Translations under genes and position numbers: made by a program
Notes under the pieces: model-generated
The model's database searches: none
The model's input: the letters and a program-made list of their open reading frames with translations, nothing else
Told to the model about the DNA's origin: nothing
Part shown: piece after piece, positions 8,766 to 17,223 of the stretch
How positions within the stretch are numbered: position 1 is the stretch's first letter
Layout of the letters: each line of letters starts with the position of its first letter
DNA from: Streptomyces sp. Edi2
Lineage (GTDB): Bacteria > Actinomycetota > Actinomycetes > Streptomycetales > Streptomycetaceae
Reading direction: 5' to 3'
Length of the DNA stretch: 64,000 nucleotides
Assembly (NCBI RefSeq): GCF_040253635.1
Contig: NZ_JBEJGX010000001.1
Coordinates: 264,741 to 328,740 of the forward strand

Positions 8766-10754
8766 CTATTGCCCTCGCGTTTCCTTCAGGGGCACATGCC
8801 CTTCAGGTGGACCTTCCTCGGAAGATTCCTGAGCGCTCCCCTCTTCGGGTTCTTCGCCCCATCCGAGGTTGTAGTAGGCGGCGATGGCAGCCATCGTGAA
8901 CCGCTCCTTCCCGTCGTCCTGCATCGCGCCGACGGGGAAGTCTGCGCGCCGCAGCTTGTGCGTTCGCATGGTGTTGGCGTTCACCTGCACCCCGCGGTCG
9001 GCGAACCGCCGGGAGATCTCCGCCAGCGTCAGCAACTCCGGACTGGTCTCAGGCACCGTGGACGCTTCCTCCCACTCCGCCGGTCCGCCCCCGACAGCCG
9101 GCGCGGCCTCATCGCCTGCCCCGGCGGCGTCGCTGGACGGCTCACTGCAACGGGCCTCCTCCGCGGCAGTGAAACGCTCATCGAAACGCTCCTGCGCGTT
9201 GCGGTCCTGACCTGCGGAATCCCCCTCCAGAGCGGGCCGCGCGTCCGCGGTCTCCTGGACGTCCTGCGGAGCCTGCTTGGTAAACAGCGGGCGGGAGACC
9301 TGCAGCAGGGAGGGCAGCCGCTGCGGGCTGCGCACAGGAGGCGAACCGTACAGGTCCTCGGTGGAGTAACCGCGCTCGGCGCGCAGCTTGATGCAGTGGT
9401 CGCGAAAGGCGTCGGGCTCGGCGTACGGGACCTGGATCCACACGCGGCGGTTGCCCTCAATGACGAGCATCCGGCCCGCCTTGTCGACGGACTCAGGAAC
9501 CGGACTCGTGTTCACAATCATTTTCCACTGATTGGCATTGAAGTTACCCAGCATCAGCAGGCGGAACATATTCCGCAGGCCGCGGTTGCCGACTGCAGAT
9601 TCCCGCAGGTCCTGGAAGACGCCAATGATCGTCACGTTCACATGGCGGCCCATGCGCATGATGGAAGCGATGTCGCCCCAGATCGGGTCGCTGGCCGGAT
9701 CACCCTTCTCCTTGTTTTCGTTCCACCATTCCTTTGACGCGTCACCGAACTCATTCCCCTCCTCCAGGATGAGGGTGAGCCGGTCAAAATCCTTGCTGGG
9801 ATTCTGCTGCTTGACGTAGTTGCGCGCTTCGACTTCCCGGGCAGCCCACGAGATGGCTGCCCGCATGTCGCCGATATTGCCCGGGTCGTTGTAGAGGTGG
9901 ATTCCCTCGACACCTTCGAAGCAGTTGATCGACGCCATCTTCACGTCGATACCGATCACGGTGGCCCGCTGGGCCACGAGCTGCGTGATGATCATCTGCA
10001 GGAAGCTCGACTTACCGCCACCGGAGCCCACCGACAGACCCCACATGGCGCTCTCGCCGGTCATCTCCTTCATCAGGCCCTCGGACCGCTCGTCCAGACC
10101 GAGGATCAACTGACCGGGCCGGCACTGGCCGATAGCCTGCTGCACCTCGGGCGCGAAGAAGTCCACCCGGTCCGGAATCTCGTAGGTGACCTTCTTCTTC
10201 TGCGGCTGGAAGAGCACGTAGAACGGGTGGCGCTTGAGGTTCCACTCCCCAGACCACTGACCGCCGAGCCGGGCGTGGACCAACTCCCGCAGCATCTCCT
10301 TGTGGCCGTCCTGCCCGTGCCAGCCGTCCGGCAGGGCGATCTTCACGAACGACCGGTCGAGCGGGATCGTCACCGCGGCCAGCCGCTGGGCGTCGTCCCA
10401 GGCCGGCATGACTTCCTTCAACGCCAGGGACAGTGGGACGACCAGAGTCTGCATGTGCCGACGACGTGCACGACCACGGACGTGCAGCACACCGATGACC
10501 AGGCCGAGGACCACGGCTGCGGCAGCCGACCACCAGATCACCCGCTCGTGCTCCCCCAGCCGCCACCAAGACCACGCGGCCCAGCCCGCCCAGCCCAGCA
10601 GGACGAGGCGCAGCACGACATGCTGCCAACGCGGCAACCCGCCCGGCGCGCGCGGCTGATCGGTCAGTGGCGCGCCGCTCAGGAAACGTCCCACGAACGT
10701 CGCGGCGGTCTCGACTCCTTCCTCGATCTGCCGATCCAGCTCCGTACGTGCCAT
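8766..10754 (-). CDS. TcpA/FtsK-type DNA coupling ATPase
   Basis: About 662 aa coupling protein expected to dock and pump DNA through the channel. Two N-terminal membrane helices (HVVLRLVLLGWAGWAAWSWW and VIWWSAAAAVVLGLVIGVL) precede an FtsK/HerA-like motor with Walker A GSGGGKSS near residue 243 and a Walker-B-like LTLILEEGNEF near residue 328. The C-terminus carries a helix-turn-helix-like segment (LTLAEISRRF ... VNANTMRTHKLR) that may read DNA. ATG at 10754 follows GAGGAG by 7 nt. The domain order fits TcpA/ConQ rather than the septal TraB typical of Streptomyces plasmids. Confidence 0.85.
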   Translation of the reverse strand: MARTELDRQIEEGVETAATFVGRFLSGAPLTDQPRAPGGLPRWQHVVLRLVLLGWAGWAAWSWWRLGEHERVIWWSAAAAVVLGLVIGVLHVRGRARRRHMQTLVVPLSLALKEVMPAWDDAQRLAAVTIPLDRSFVKIALPDGWHGQDGHKEMLRELVHARLGGQWSGEWNLKRHPFYVLFQPQKKKVTYEIPDRVDFFAPEVQQAIGQCRPGQLILGLDERSEGLMKEMTGESAMWGLSVGSGGGKSSFLQMIITQLVAQRATVIGIDVKMASINCFEGVEGIHLYNDPGNIGDMRAAISWAAREVEARNYVKQQNPSKDFDRLTLILEEGNEFGDASKEWWNENKEKGDPASDPIWGDIASIMRMGRHVNVTIIGVFQDLRESAVGNRGLRNMFRLLMLGNFNANQWKMIVNTSPVPESVDKAGRMLVIEGNRRVWIQVPYAEPDAFRDHCIKLRAERGYSTEDLYGSPPVRSPQRLPSLLQVSRPLFTKQAPQDVQETADARPALEGDSAGQDRNAQERFDERFTAAEEARCSEPSSDAAGAGDEAAPAVGGGPAEWEEASTVPETSPELLTLAEISRRFADRGVQVNANTMRTHKLRRADFPVGAMQDDGKERFTMAAIAAYYNLGWGEEPEEGSAQESSEEGPPEGHVPLKETRGQ

Positions 10755-11033
10755 GCGTCCGCTCCTCGGGTCCTGTCTCGTGCCACCCCGGCCAGCCGGG
10801 AGATCACCGGACGCTAAGACCGCGGTCCTGTGGACAAGGGACAGACGCGAGAAGCGCACGGACGGAAGCAATGGCTCGTCCGGCAAGAAGCAGCACGGGC
10901 GCGGCGTACAGCTGCGCACACCTCATCTGCGAACGCAGCAGCCCGCTGCCCGCGATAGCAGCCGTCTGCTGTGCGTGCTGCCCTTGCCAGCAGCTCATGG
11001 CGCCGCTGCTGCAGCTGAAGCAGCACGACGTGC

Positions 11034-11067
11034 GTTGTTGCCCTGACGGCTCCGGCAGGGCAACAAC
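11034..11067 (-). terminator. Hairpin after DUF2637 gene
   Basis: Perfect 12-bp stem (GTTGTTGCCCTG and its complement) with a 10-nt loop, 19 bp past the stop of the DUF2637 gene. Confidence 0.65.
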
Positions 11068-11085
11068 GGGCGCGGCGGCAGGCGG

Positions 11086-12294
11086 CTACTCGTGGCTATC
11101 AGCGACGGCAAGCTGAAGGCGCTTCTTCTCGGCTTGCTGCCTGACCTTGTAGACCTGGCCGCGGTTGACCGTACGGCCGAAGCGCGCGAGCCAGGTGACG
11201 ATCGCGCTGTCGTCGGCACCGGCGTTCGCGCCAAGGGCGTAGCGGATCGCATCAGCGTTCGTCCGCGCCTTCGCCACTGCATCACGATGCGCCTGCGAGT
11301 CCGCAGCGAGCTCCTCAGCCACATGTGGGTCGTTCTTCTGCTGCGTCTTGCCGGGCGGAGTGGCGGCGCTGTCGTCAACAGCGGGGCGCGGGGCAGCACG
11401 CGGTGTCCCCTGGACGGTTGTCTCACGCGCGGAGTTCTCATCGTCCTTGTGCTGTTCCCGGTGCCGGCGCTGCTCGTCAGCCGCCGCTTCGGCAGCAGCA
11501 CCACTGCGGGGGTTACCTCGAGTCAGGGCAGCGCGCGGCTCGGCTGCTGCGCCGGCCGGCTCCTCCGCGTGATCCTCGGAGCCAGACGGGAGAACCTCGG
11601 TAGGGCCCGGGGCGCCGGCCGCGGGGGAGCCCGGGCGCAGGGGCACGCCGAACCGCGCGAGGCGCAGCGGCAACATCTGGTCGATCGGGGCACGGCGCCG
11701 CCATTGCCGGCCGTACTGCGAGCGCAGCTTGGCCTGGTGGACGAGGCGGTCCTGTTCGTCACGGATGACGGTCGAATAGCGCCGGAGCTCCCACAGCCGC
11801 ATCTTGCGCCAGAGCAGAAACGTAGGCAGCGGTGAGAGAACCCACCGGACGGCGCGGACCCCGTCCATGTGCTGGTCTGCGGTGATCGCGCCGAGCCGGC
11901 CTACCGCATGCCGTGCGGCTTCGACCGAGACGACGAAGAGCAGCGGAATCGTGGAGTGCATCGCAACACCGATCACGTCGGAGGCCGCCGCGGCGTTGAA
12001 GCCAATCGTCGCTACGGTCAGCAGCCACGCGGCCTGACGAAGCAGAGGCAGCGGGATACGCAGCCACGTGAGCAACAAATCCAGGGCGAGCAGCGAGGCG
12101 ATGCCAGCATCGACACCGATCGGGAAGTACGCCGAGAAGGATCCAAAGCCCTTGCGTTCGGCGAGATCTCGAACCGCGGCGTAGGACCCGGAAAATCCGA
12201 TGGCAGCGATGATGATCGCGCCGAGCACGACGACTGCGATCAAGGCACGCTGCGTTCGGGTCAGCCTGACGCTGCGGTTGTAGGTGGGCACCAC
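11086..12294 (-). CDS. DUF2637-type membrane protein with C-terminal HTH
   Basis: About 402 aa. The N-terminal 150 residues hold four hydrophobic segments (for example ALIAVVVLGAIIIAAIGFSG and AGIASLLALDLLLTWL), as in the DUF2637 proteins common on Streptomyces plasmids and ICEs. A basic linker, a low-complexity middle and a C-terminal helical region (AIVTWLARFGRTVNRGQVYK) that could be a helix-turn-helix follow. GTG at 12294 is chosen because AAGGAG lies 8 nt upstream. A 20-bp palindrome just upstream suggests direct control of this promoter. Proteins of this class are linked to plasmid spread; the exact role is unknown. Confidence 0.75.
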   Translation of the reverse strand: MVPTYNRSVRLTRTQRALIAVVVLGAIIIAAIGFSGSYAAVRDLAERKGFGSFSAYFPIGVDAGIASLLALDLLLTWLRIPLPLLRQAAWLLTVATIGFNAAAASDVIGVAMHSTIPLLFVVSVEAARHAVGRLGAITADQHMDGVRAVRWVLSPLPTFLLWRKMRLWELRRYSTVIRDEQDRLVHQAKLRSQYGRQWRRRAPIDQMLPLRLARFGVPLRPGSPAAGAPGPTEVLPSGSEDHAEEPAGAAAEPRAALTRGNPRSGAAAEAAADEQRRHREQHKDDENSARETTVQGTPRAAPRPAVDDSAATPPGKTQQKNDPHVAEELAADSQAHRDAVAKARTNADAIRYALGANAGADDSAIVTWLARFGRTVNRGQVYKVRQQAEKKRLQLAVADSHE

Positions 12295-12312
12295 GCCGCT
12301 CACTCCTTTGAT

Positions 12313-12332
12313 CACTCCGTACGTACGGAGTG
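12313..12332. promoter_or_regulatory. 20-bp perfect palindrome, likely operator
   Basis: CACTCCGTAC followed directly by its exact complement GTACGGAGTG, 4 bp upstream of the ribosome site of the DUF2637 gene. The perfect dyad in this position suggests a repressor operator. The binding protein is unknown; the adjacent multi-HTH protein is one candidate. Confidence 0.65.
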
Positions 12333-12393
12333 TGCGGAGCGGCGCCTGTGGACAGAGGCGGGGTCGGCCGTGGGCGACGTGGACAAGCTCCCC

Positions 12394-13356
12394 CTACGGA
12401 GCATCCTCAGATGCAGGCAGCAAGTCGCCGCGGCGGAGCCATGCGCGAACCTCTTCGACGTCGCGGGCGCCGCTGCCGTCCTTCGCGGGAAACGGGTCGC
12501 GGCACCAGTCCGGGTAGCGGCGTTCGAAACCGCGCAGACTGCCGATGCTGATGCCGAGCTCCCGTGCCAGCGCGGTGGGTGCCAGGCGCTGCGAGAGCAC
12601 CGGGCCTGCCCCCGCGGACAGTGCGGCGGCGGCCTTTGCCCTATTGAGTCCGGGAACTTCGGATGCCCACTGGGCATGCACGCTATGGCCGGAGGCGACC
12701 GCCACACGAACGCGCTCCACAACGTCGCGCTGAGCCAGGCTCAGTCCGTGCTCGTCGTGGAGCTGGACAGGCTCGTCCTTCTCCTGCTCATACACGGCCA
12801 GAAGCCAGGAGCGAAGCTCCGGCCACCTAAGTTCACCGCTCGGCAGCGGGTCGTTACGGCGAAGGAGCCAGGAGCGAACCGCGGGCCACGAACGCACGGT
12901 GGTCCGCCCCTGGCGCGCGGCCGGCGGAAAGGGGTCAGTCGTCTTCTCCGGCGTGAAAGTGGCTGTGTAGTACTGCACAGCCTCTCGGGCGAGTCCGAGC
13001 GCGTCGGCCAAACCCTTCACCGTCACGAGGAGTTCAGGCGAGGCAGCACGTGCGCGCTGCGCAATGTCCTGAGGCCCTCGCCGTTTCTCGGTGAACAGGT
13101 GCGGATGATCCAGAAGCCAGGCGAGTACTCCGTCGCGGTCGCGACAGGGGTGGTTGCCGCGCCGGCCAACGACGGGCGGGAAGTCGTCGTAGGCGTCGAT
13201 CCAGTCCTGCACGCCCTCTTCGGGGCGGCGGGCCGCGCTGGCGATCTCCTTCCGGGTAATCGAGCTGGGCAGGTCTGCGAACGCCTGCTCCAGGTCGTGT
13301 GAGCTGGTCAAAGGAATCTCCATGGGGGACAGGGGAGGGCGAGATGACGCTCCCAT
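12394..13356 (-). CDS. Multi-HTH (MerR-like modules) regulator
   Basis: About 320 aa built from repeated helix-turn-helix modules. Sequences such as LVTVKGLADALGLAREAVQYY and LAPTALARELGISIGSLRGF are each followed by a DPFP-type linker and an aromatic/acidic helix (SWPAVRSWL, GARDVEEVRAWL). A homolog with the same design lies at 29879-30748. The ATG at 13356 falls where transcription should start from the promoter at 13364-13392, so the mRNA may be leaderless; later Met codons have no ribosome site. Likely a DNA-binding regulator of the transfer genes or of the repeated promoter. The targets are inference. Confidence 0.65.
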   Translation of the reverse strand: MGASSRPPLSPMEIPLTSSHDLEQAFADLPSSITRKEIASAARRPEEGVQDWIDAYDDFPPVVGRRGNHPCRDRDGVLAWLLDHPHLFTEKRRGPQDIAQRARAASPELLVTVKGLADALGLAREAVQYYTATFTPEKTTDPFPPAARQGRTTVRSWPAVRSWLLRRNDPLPSGELRWPELRSWLLAVYEQEKDEPVQLHDEHGLSLAQRDVVERVRVAVASGHSVHAQWASEVPGLNRAKAAAALSAGAGPVLSQRLAPTALARELGISIGSLRGFERRYPDWCRDPFPAKDGSGARDVEEVRAWLRRGDLLPASEDAP

Positions 13357-13363
13357 CACGTCT

Positions 13364-13392
13364 AATTTACTCACAAGTGGGCGCGGTGTCTA
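13364..13392 (-). promoter_or_regulatory. Cassette promoter P1 (multi-HTH gene)
   Basis: -35 TAGACA, 17-bp spacer, -10 TAAATT. Same family as the other cassette promoters, with one change in the -35. The ATG lies at the expected start point, suggesting a leaderless message. Confidence 0.65.
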
Positions 13393-13399
13393 CTTTCTC

Positions 13400-13705
13400 T
13401 TACTCAGAGGTTGAGGGCAGACGCTGCCACTGCGGTTCGCACATCTCCAGGTGGCACTCGACGCTGGCACTGCCGCCTTTCGCGGCGTAGACCCTGCTCC
13501 AGATCGTGGAGCGACTGCGGGCCTTGCCCGAGGCGTTGTACGGGCCTTCGTACCAAGTGAGGGTCATGCCGTTGCGCAAGAGCGTGTCGTTGTTGGCGCG
13601 ATAGCGCTTCATGTCATTGATGAGCTGGGTCTCGTCGGTGTATGTGGCGGTGATCGCGGCGCGGTACAGCGGGGTACTCGGGCCCATGCCGATGTTGCGA
13701 GCCAA
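13400..13705 (-). CDS. Hypothetical protein
   Basis: 101 aa, unknown. TTG at 13705 is preceded by AAGGAGG at 5 nt. The protein is mixed alpha/beta, with VYAAKGGSASVECHLEM near the C-terminus and two late Cys. The stop lies only 8 bp before the -35 of the regulator promoter. No family recognised. Confidence 0.55.
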   Translation of the reverse strand: MARNIGMGPSTPLYRAAITATYTDETQLINDMKRYRANNDTLLRNGMTLTWYEGPYNASGKARSRSTIWSRVYAAKGGSASVECHLEMCEPQWQRLPSTSE

Positions 13706-13814
13706 AGTGGCCTCCTTCGTAGGGTTTTGAACGCGGCCGACGGCAGCGTATGGATGGAGGACGGCACTGGTGTCCCTCAGCTCCCGGCTGCCTCGGTGAA
13801 CGTCTGGCAGCCGG

Positions 13815-14267
13815 TTACAGGTAGCCCAGGCGAGCCCCTGTCCTGGCGCGCAGCTGTGTGGACACCTCGGCCGCGCGGTCTTCGCTGACGCCGAGCGTGG
13901 CAAGGACGTCCATGGCGCGATTCTCGTGTGCGGCAGCGCGGGCAAGGTCTTCGCGAGCTCGGTAGACGTCCTGCAGCGCCCGTGCGGCCCCGAGTTCCCG
14001 TGCGGCCGCGATCAGGGGCTGGAGCTGGTCGAGGTTCTGTTGCAGCATCAGCGCGACGTGTTCAGCCACGCGGTCGCGGACAGCCTGGACGGAAGCCAGG
14101 CACTGGGATTGCTTGCTTTTGATGTACTGCAGTTCCCAGCGTGTGCTGTCCTCGCTGCGGAAGTGGACAGAAAAGTTCAGGGAGATGCGGAATCGCGTGG
14201 CGACGTCGGCGGTGAGACTGACCGTCGAGGCAGGACCGTCGTAGCTGAACGTCGGGCGAAACGTCAC
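13815..14267 (-). CDS. Hypothetical, helical C-terminus
   Basis: 150 aa from a GTG. The N-terminal 45 residues look beta-rich (TVSLTADVATRFRISLNFSV). The rest is strongly helical and probably coiled (VAEHVALMLQQNLDQLQPLI). The ribosome site is weak. No family recognised; codon pattern and amphipathic periodicity support real coding. Confidence 0.55.
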   Translation of the reverse strand: MTFRPTFSYDGPASTVSLTADVATRFRISLNFSVHFRSEDSTRWELQYIKSKQSQCLASVQAVRDRVAEHVALMLQQNLDQLQPLIAAARELGAARALQDVYRAREDLARAAAHENRAMDVLATLGVSEDRAAEVSTQLRARTGARLGYL

Positions 14268-14529
14268 GAGAGTTGGCCGGCGGTCGAGTTCGGAGCTGAA
14301 CGTTAGCTTGGGAAGGCCCTGGCGGTGGTCGTGCGGCAGTGCTTCGATGTTGTGGCTGTCGGGTATGACGGGCCTCTTCTCGGTAGGGCGGAACCCGGGC
14401 CGACCTTCTGTTGGCCCCAGGAAGTGGAATGTCTCAGTTGCTGGGGAAGAGGAGCACAGGTGGTACGTCTTCGTCGGCGTGGCGCGGTCCGCGCCCCGGC
14501 GGTCTGGTGTCGGGGCACCCGGGCGGGTG

Positions 14530-14552
14530 GGGGCTGCGCCGGGCGCAGCCCC
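14530..14552 (-). terminator. GC-rich hairpin
   Basis: 9-bp stem GGGGCTGCG with a 5-nt loop, just past the stop of the 138-aa membrane protein gene on the minus strand. Confidence 0.55.
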
Positions 14553-14559
14553 ACGGACG

Positions 14560-14976
14560 TCACCAGCGAGCGCGGCGGACGGCCCGGTAGATCTTGCGGT
14601 GGATGATGCGCAGTACGGCGAAGACGCCCACGGCCGCGAGCCCCGGCAGGGTGATCAGAGTGGCGACCAGGCTGCCGTTGATCAGGACGCCGAGGATAAG
14701 TCCCGCTACGGTCAGGAAGGCCAGTCCGTCCATGAGGAGGGCGAGAGCCGTCAGCTTCGAGGCGACGGAGCGTCCTCGGCTGCGACCATCGGGGTAGATG
14801 GCGAAGGCCAGCATCCAGAGGCCGAGGCCCATTACGCCCACAAACGCCACCACCAGAAGAGGCGTCACGTCGCTCAACATTGCGGGCAGAGTCAGGGCGA
14901 GAGTCGCAAAGCGCAGCAACGGCACGGCGCGGTGGGCGGCCGGACGGAAGAGGCGGGACTCGGTGTGAACGCTCAT
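14560..14976 (-). CDS. Small multi-pass membrane protein
   Basis: 138 aa with about four hydrophobic segments (TPLLVVAFVGVMGLGLWMLA, LTALALLMDGLAFLTVAGLI, LVATLITLPGLAAVGVFAVL) and a basic C-terminus. It is driven by a cassette promoter 63 bp upstream and followed by a hairpin, so it forms a single-gene unit. Function unknown. Confidence 0.65.
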   Translation of the reverse strand: MSVHTESRLFRPAAHRAVPLLRFATLALTLPAMLSDVTPLLVVAFVGVMGLGLWMLAFAIYPDGRSRGRSVASKLTALALLMDGLAFLTVAGLILGVLINGSLVATLITLPGLAAVGVFAVLRIIHRKIYRAVRRARW

Positions 14977-15038
14977 GTGGGTGAACCCTCTCGAAGCCGG
15001 AAGTTCGGGGGGCCTCCGCGCCCTCCCTCATGAGCACT

Positions 15039-15067
15039 AATTTACTCTCATAAGTTCCGTACGTCAA
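15039..15067 (-). promoter_or_regulatory. Cassette promoter P2
   Basis: TTGACG, 17-bp spacer, TAAATT; reads into the 138-aa membrane protein gene. The GAG before the -10 is shared with other members. Confidence 0.7.
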
Positions 15068-15118
15068 ATCATAAGGGACGCAATCTCACTTGTGTGTGGC
15101 GGCCAGTGGTGCGCAGGA

Positions 15119-15607
15119 TCAAGCGGCCCTTGCTGAGCGCCTCAGGTGCGGATAGGTCTCTGCCAAGTCCCGCTCGTGCTCAGGGCAGTAGTCGTCTCCC
15201 ACGGCCTTGGGGGCCGCGCAGTACTCCTCCCACGGCATGCCGTAGGCGGTCTGCCAGCCACACTGCCAGTGCAGCACATCGGACTCCTCCGCAACGCGCG
15301 GCAGCAGGCTGGGTGCGCGGGCACCGAGCAGCACAGCGCGCCAGGACGCCGTCAGGGCTTCGGCCTCGCCGTCCTGAACGGGGTACAAGCCGTAGAAGAT
15401 TGCGTCGTCGGTCCAGTCGCGCAACCCCAATTCAGCCTGGCCGAATTCCCAGTCGTCGTACAACTGGCCCACAACACAGCTCAGGCCCGAGTCGATGTCG
15501 AGCACCGTGGTATCGATCCGGCCGCGCCAGCCGCACGGTCCGTAGTGGTCCAGGAACCTCACACCGTTGTCAACACGCTCGTCGACGGACAGTAGCTCCA
15601 TGCTCAT
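15119..15607 (-). CDS. Hypothetical acidic protein
   Basis: 162 aa, soluble and acidic. The C-terminal part has spaced Cys/His residues (WQCGW, EEYCAAP, DDYCPEHERD) that could bind a metal. ATG at 15607 follows GGAGGG; an alternative ATG lies two codons later. No family recognised. Likely first gene of a short run with the two genes at lower coordinates not co-oriented by promoter. Confidence 0.6.
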   Translation of the reverse strand: MSMELLSVDERVDNGVRFLDHYGPCGWRGRIDTTVLDIDSGLSCVVGQLYDDWEFGQAELGLRDWTDDAIFYGLYPVQDGEAEALTASWRAVLLGARAPSLLPRVAEESDVLHWQCGWQTAYGMPWEEYCAAPKAVGDDYCPEHERDLAETYPHLRRSARAA

Positions 15608-15712
15608 GTAGCCCTCCAGGGGATCGCATGTGGTCGGGGCAAAGCGGACGGGGCCAGCCCGGGGCGGTGGTGTCCCGGCGCCGGCGGGCCGTTCTGGGCC
15701 CTGCCGGGGCCA

Positions 15713-15731
15713 GGTAGCGCCAGGCGCTACC
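15713..15731 (-). terminator. Short hairpin at gene end
   Basis: 8-bp stem GGTAGCGC with a 3-nt loop, overlapping the stop codon of the 81-aa gene. Confidence 0.45.
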
Positions 15732-15976
15732 TACGGGCGGGCCAGCAGGGCGGCGCGGACGACACCGTCGATACCCTCGCCCATTTCGCGCTGCGCCGCG
15801 TGCCTGACCTCGGTCTCAGGAGAGGGCGAGCCGTCGGTGGGGAAGTCGGTATAGGTGAGGGGCTGCTGTACGTACGCGATCTCGCTGCGCACTGCCCGCA
15901 GCGCCGCGCGGAGCTGGTCCGGAGTGGCGGTCTCGATGAGAGTGTCGAACTGCTGCGGGTCGCTTTGGATGCTCAT
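15731..15976 (-). CDS. Hypothetical 81-aa protein
   Basis: Small soluble protein with a helical start (QLRAALRAVRSEIAYVQQPL) and an acidic middle. ATG at 15976 with GGAGG about 9 nt upstream. It lies 64 bp downstream of the next gene and may share its promoter at 16378. No family recognised. Confidence 0.55.
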   Translation of the reverse strand: MSIQSDPQQFDTLIETATPDQLRAALRAVRSEIAYVQQPLTYTDFPTDGSPSPETEVRHAAQREMGEGIDGVVRAALLARP

Positions 15977-16040
15977 GGGGCCTCCGTTGTGGGGATGTGA
16001 GGGTCGGGCGGGGCGGTTCTGATAGGGACCGCCAGGGGCG

Positions 16041-16313
16041 TCAGACGACGCGCATGCCGACCAGGCGGGGGCTGGTGTCGCGGTAGCCGCACCACTCGTC
16101 GGCGCAGTCGCGGCACTGGACCGGGCAGCCGCACTCGTCACGGTCCAGGACATGCCACCCGGCGTCCTGGGCGTCGTGGTCGCCGTCTCCGTCGTCGAAG
16201 TACGGGGAGGGCTTGTCGCACTGGTCGCAGGTGATCCGCTCGTACTCCGTCACGTCCAGCGAATGGACGGGGGCCGGAAGCGGGGCGGTGGTCTCGGCGA
16301 TCAGCACGGTCAA
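16041..16313 (-). CDS. Zinc-ribbon-like microprotein
   Basis: About 90 aa with four Cys pairs (CDQC, CGCP-CRDC, CADEWC) and His/Asp-rich spacing, probably a zinc ribbon. TTG at 16313 is chosen because AGGGAG lies 7 nt upstream. The longer ATG frame would start 1 nt after the -10 of the promoter and so before the likely transcript start. Member of the promoter-sharing set. Function unknown. Confidence 0.6.
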   Translation of the reverse strand: MTVLIAETTAPLPAPVHSLDVTEYERITCDQCDKPSPYFDDGDGDHDAQDAGWHVLDRDECGCPVQCRDCADEWCGYRDTSPRLVGMRVV

Positions 16314-16377
16314 GGCGCGACTCCCTGGAGTTGGTGGCGGTGTGACCGGAGAGGCCAGCGCCGCCCCGATAGTCATT

Positions 16378-16407
16378 AGTTTACTCGCAAGTGCGCGCTC
16401 AAGTCAA
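16378..16407 (-). promoter_or_regulatory. Cassette promoter P3
   Basis: TTGACT, 18-bp spacer containing GCGCACTTGCGAG, -10 TAAACT, with GCTTAATAT upstream of the -35. Confidence 0.7.
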
Positions 16408-16605
16408 ATATTAAGCGTCGAACATGCGGAAGCGGCTGCTGCTGGTGTGGCAAGGGTGAGGCATTCCGCGCCCCTTGGGCGTCAGTCGTCTGCATGCTCG
16501 GCGGTGGCCCTACGGCTCGGGGCGGGCGCTAGCGGAGGGGGTACCCCCATGCGACCGGCGCCCCGCTTGCGACAGCGCGGCGCCGGGTTCCTATCTGGAC
16601 TCACC

Positions 16606-16980
16606 TCAGCTGGCGAGGTAGGCCAGGCAGTCGTGCGTCCCTTCCAGGCACTGGATGACATCGGCCAGGGGCCAGATCGATGCGATGAAGTACAGGCCAT
16701 CGAACTTGCTGTCCTGGGCGACGAGGGAAGTTCGCGAGAGGGCGCGGCGGACGATGCGCGTGTGCCCGTGCTCCCGCTGGCGCCAGGCGATCGCCAACCG
16801 GTCGAAGCGCCGGGACGCAGAGGCCCGTTCGGTCGCGTCACGCTCGACGAGCGCCTGGTGAGCCTTCGTTAGAAGCTCGACTGCCGCCGCCACTCGCTCG
16901 GGGTCGAGCGAACCGGGGCCGCTGACGTGGGCGTAGGCCGTGCGGAGGTCGGCGGCGATGTTCGCGGAGTCCGTGTTCAT
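16606..16980 (-). CDS. Hypothetical helical protein
   Basis: 124 aa, mostly helical, with an Arg-rich middle (RFDRLAIAWRQREHG) and two late Cys. ATG at 16980 follows GAGGGG by 7 nt. Driven by the cassette promoter at 17038. No family recognised. Confidence 0.6.
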   Translation of the reverse strand: MNTDSANIAADLRTAYAHVSGPGSLDPERVAAAVELLTKAHQALVERDATERASASRRFDRLAIAWRQREHGHTRIVRRALSRTSLVAQDSKFDGLYFIASIWPLADVIQCLEGTHDCLAYLAS

Positions 16981-17037
16981 TGGCTAGCCCCTCGGTGTAT
17001 CTGGATCGGCGGCCGTTCCGCTGTCCCGGTAGCCATT

Positions 17038-17067
17038 AATTTACTCGTATGTGCGCGATGATGTCAA
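17038..17067 (-). promoter_or_regulatory. Cassette promoter P4
   Basis: TTGACA, 18-bp spacer (GCGCACATACGAG), TAAATT, preceded by GCTTAATG. A near-consensus member. Confidence 0.75.
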
Positions 17068-17168
17068 ACATTAAGCGTCGCACTCATTTGGCTCTTCTCG
17101 GGTTGAGTCGCTTAAGTCGCTGCGCATTGCCCGTTGGGCCGCCTGTTGCATGACAGGGGGCTTGAATG

Positions 17169-17217
17169 CCGAAGGGGCGCTGAGACGGCCTCGGTGGCTG
17201 CCTCAACGCCCCTTCGG
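17169..17217 (-). terminator. Hairpin after RNA ligase gene
   Basis: 11-bp perfect stem CCGAAGGGGCG and complement, with further partial pairing in the loop; it starts 7 bp past the ligase stop. Confidence 0.7.
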
Positions 17218-17223
17218 GGGAGT

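Noticed and set aside
10860..11067. CTGCTG-rich spacer as a third copy of the GCAAC element
   Set aside because: Shares only simple words; the TGCAAC repeats and CTGACCTG tail are missing. The hairpin is better explained as a terminator.
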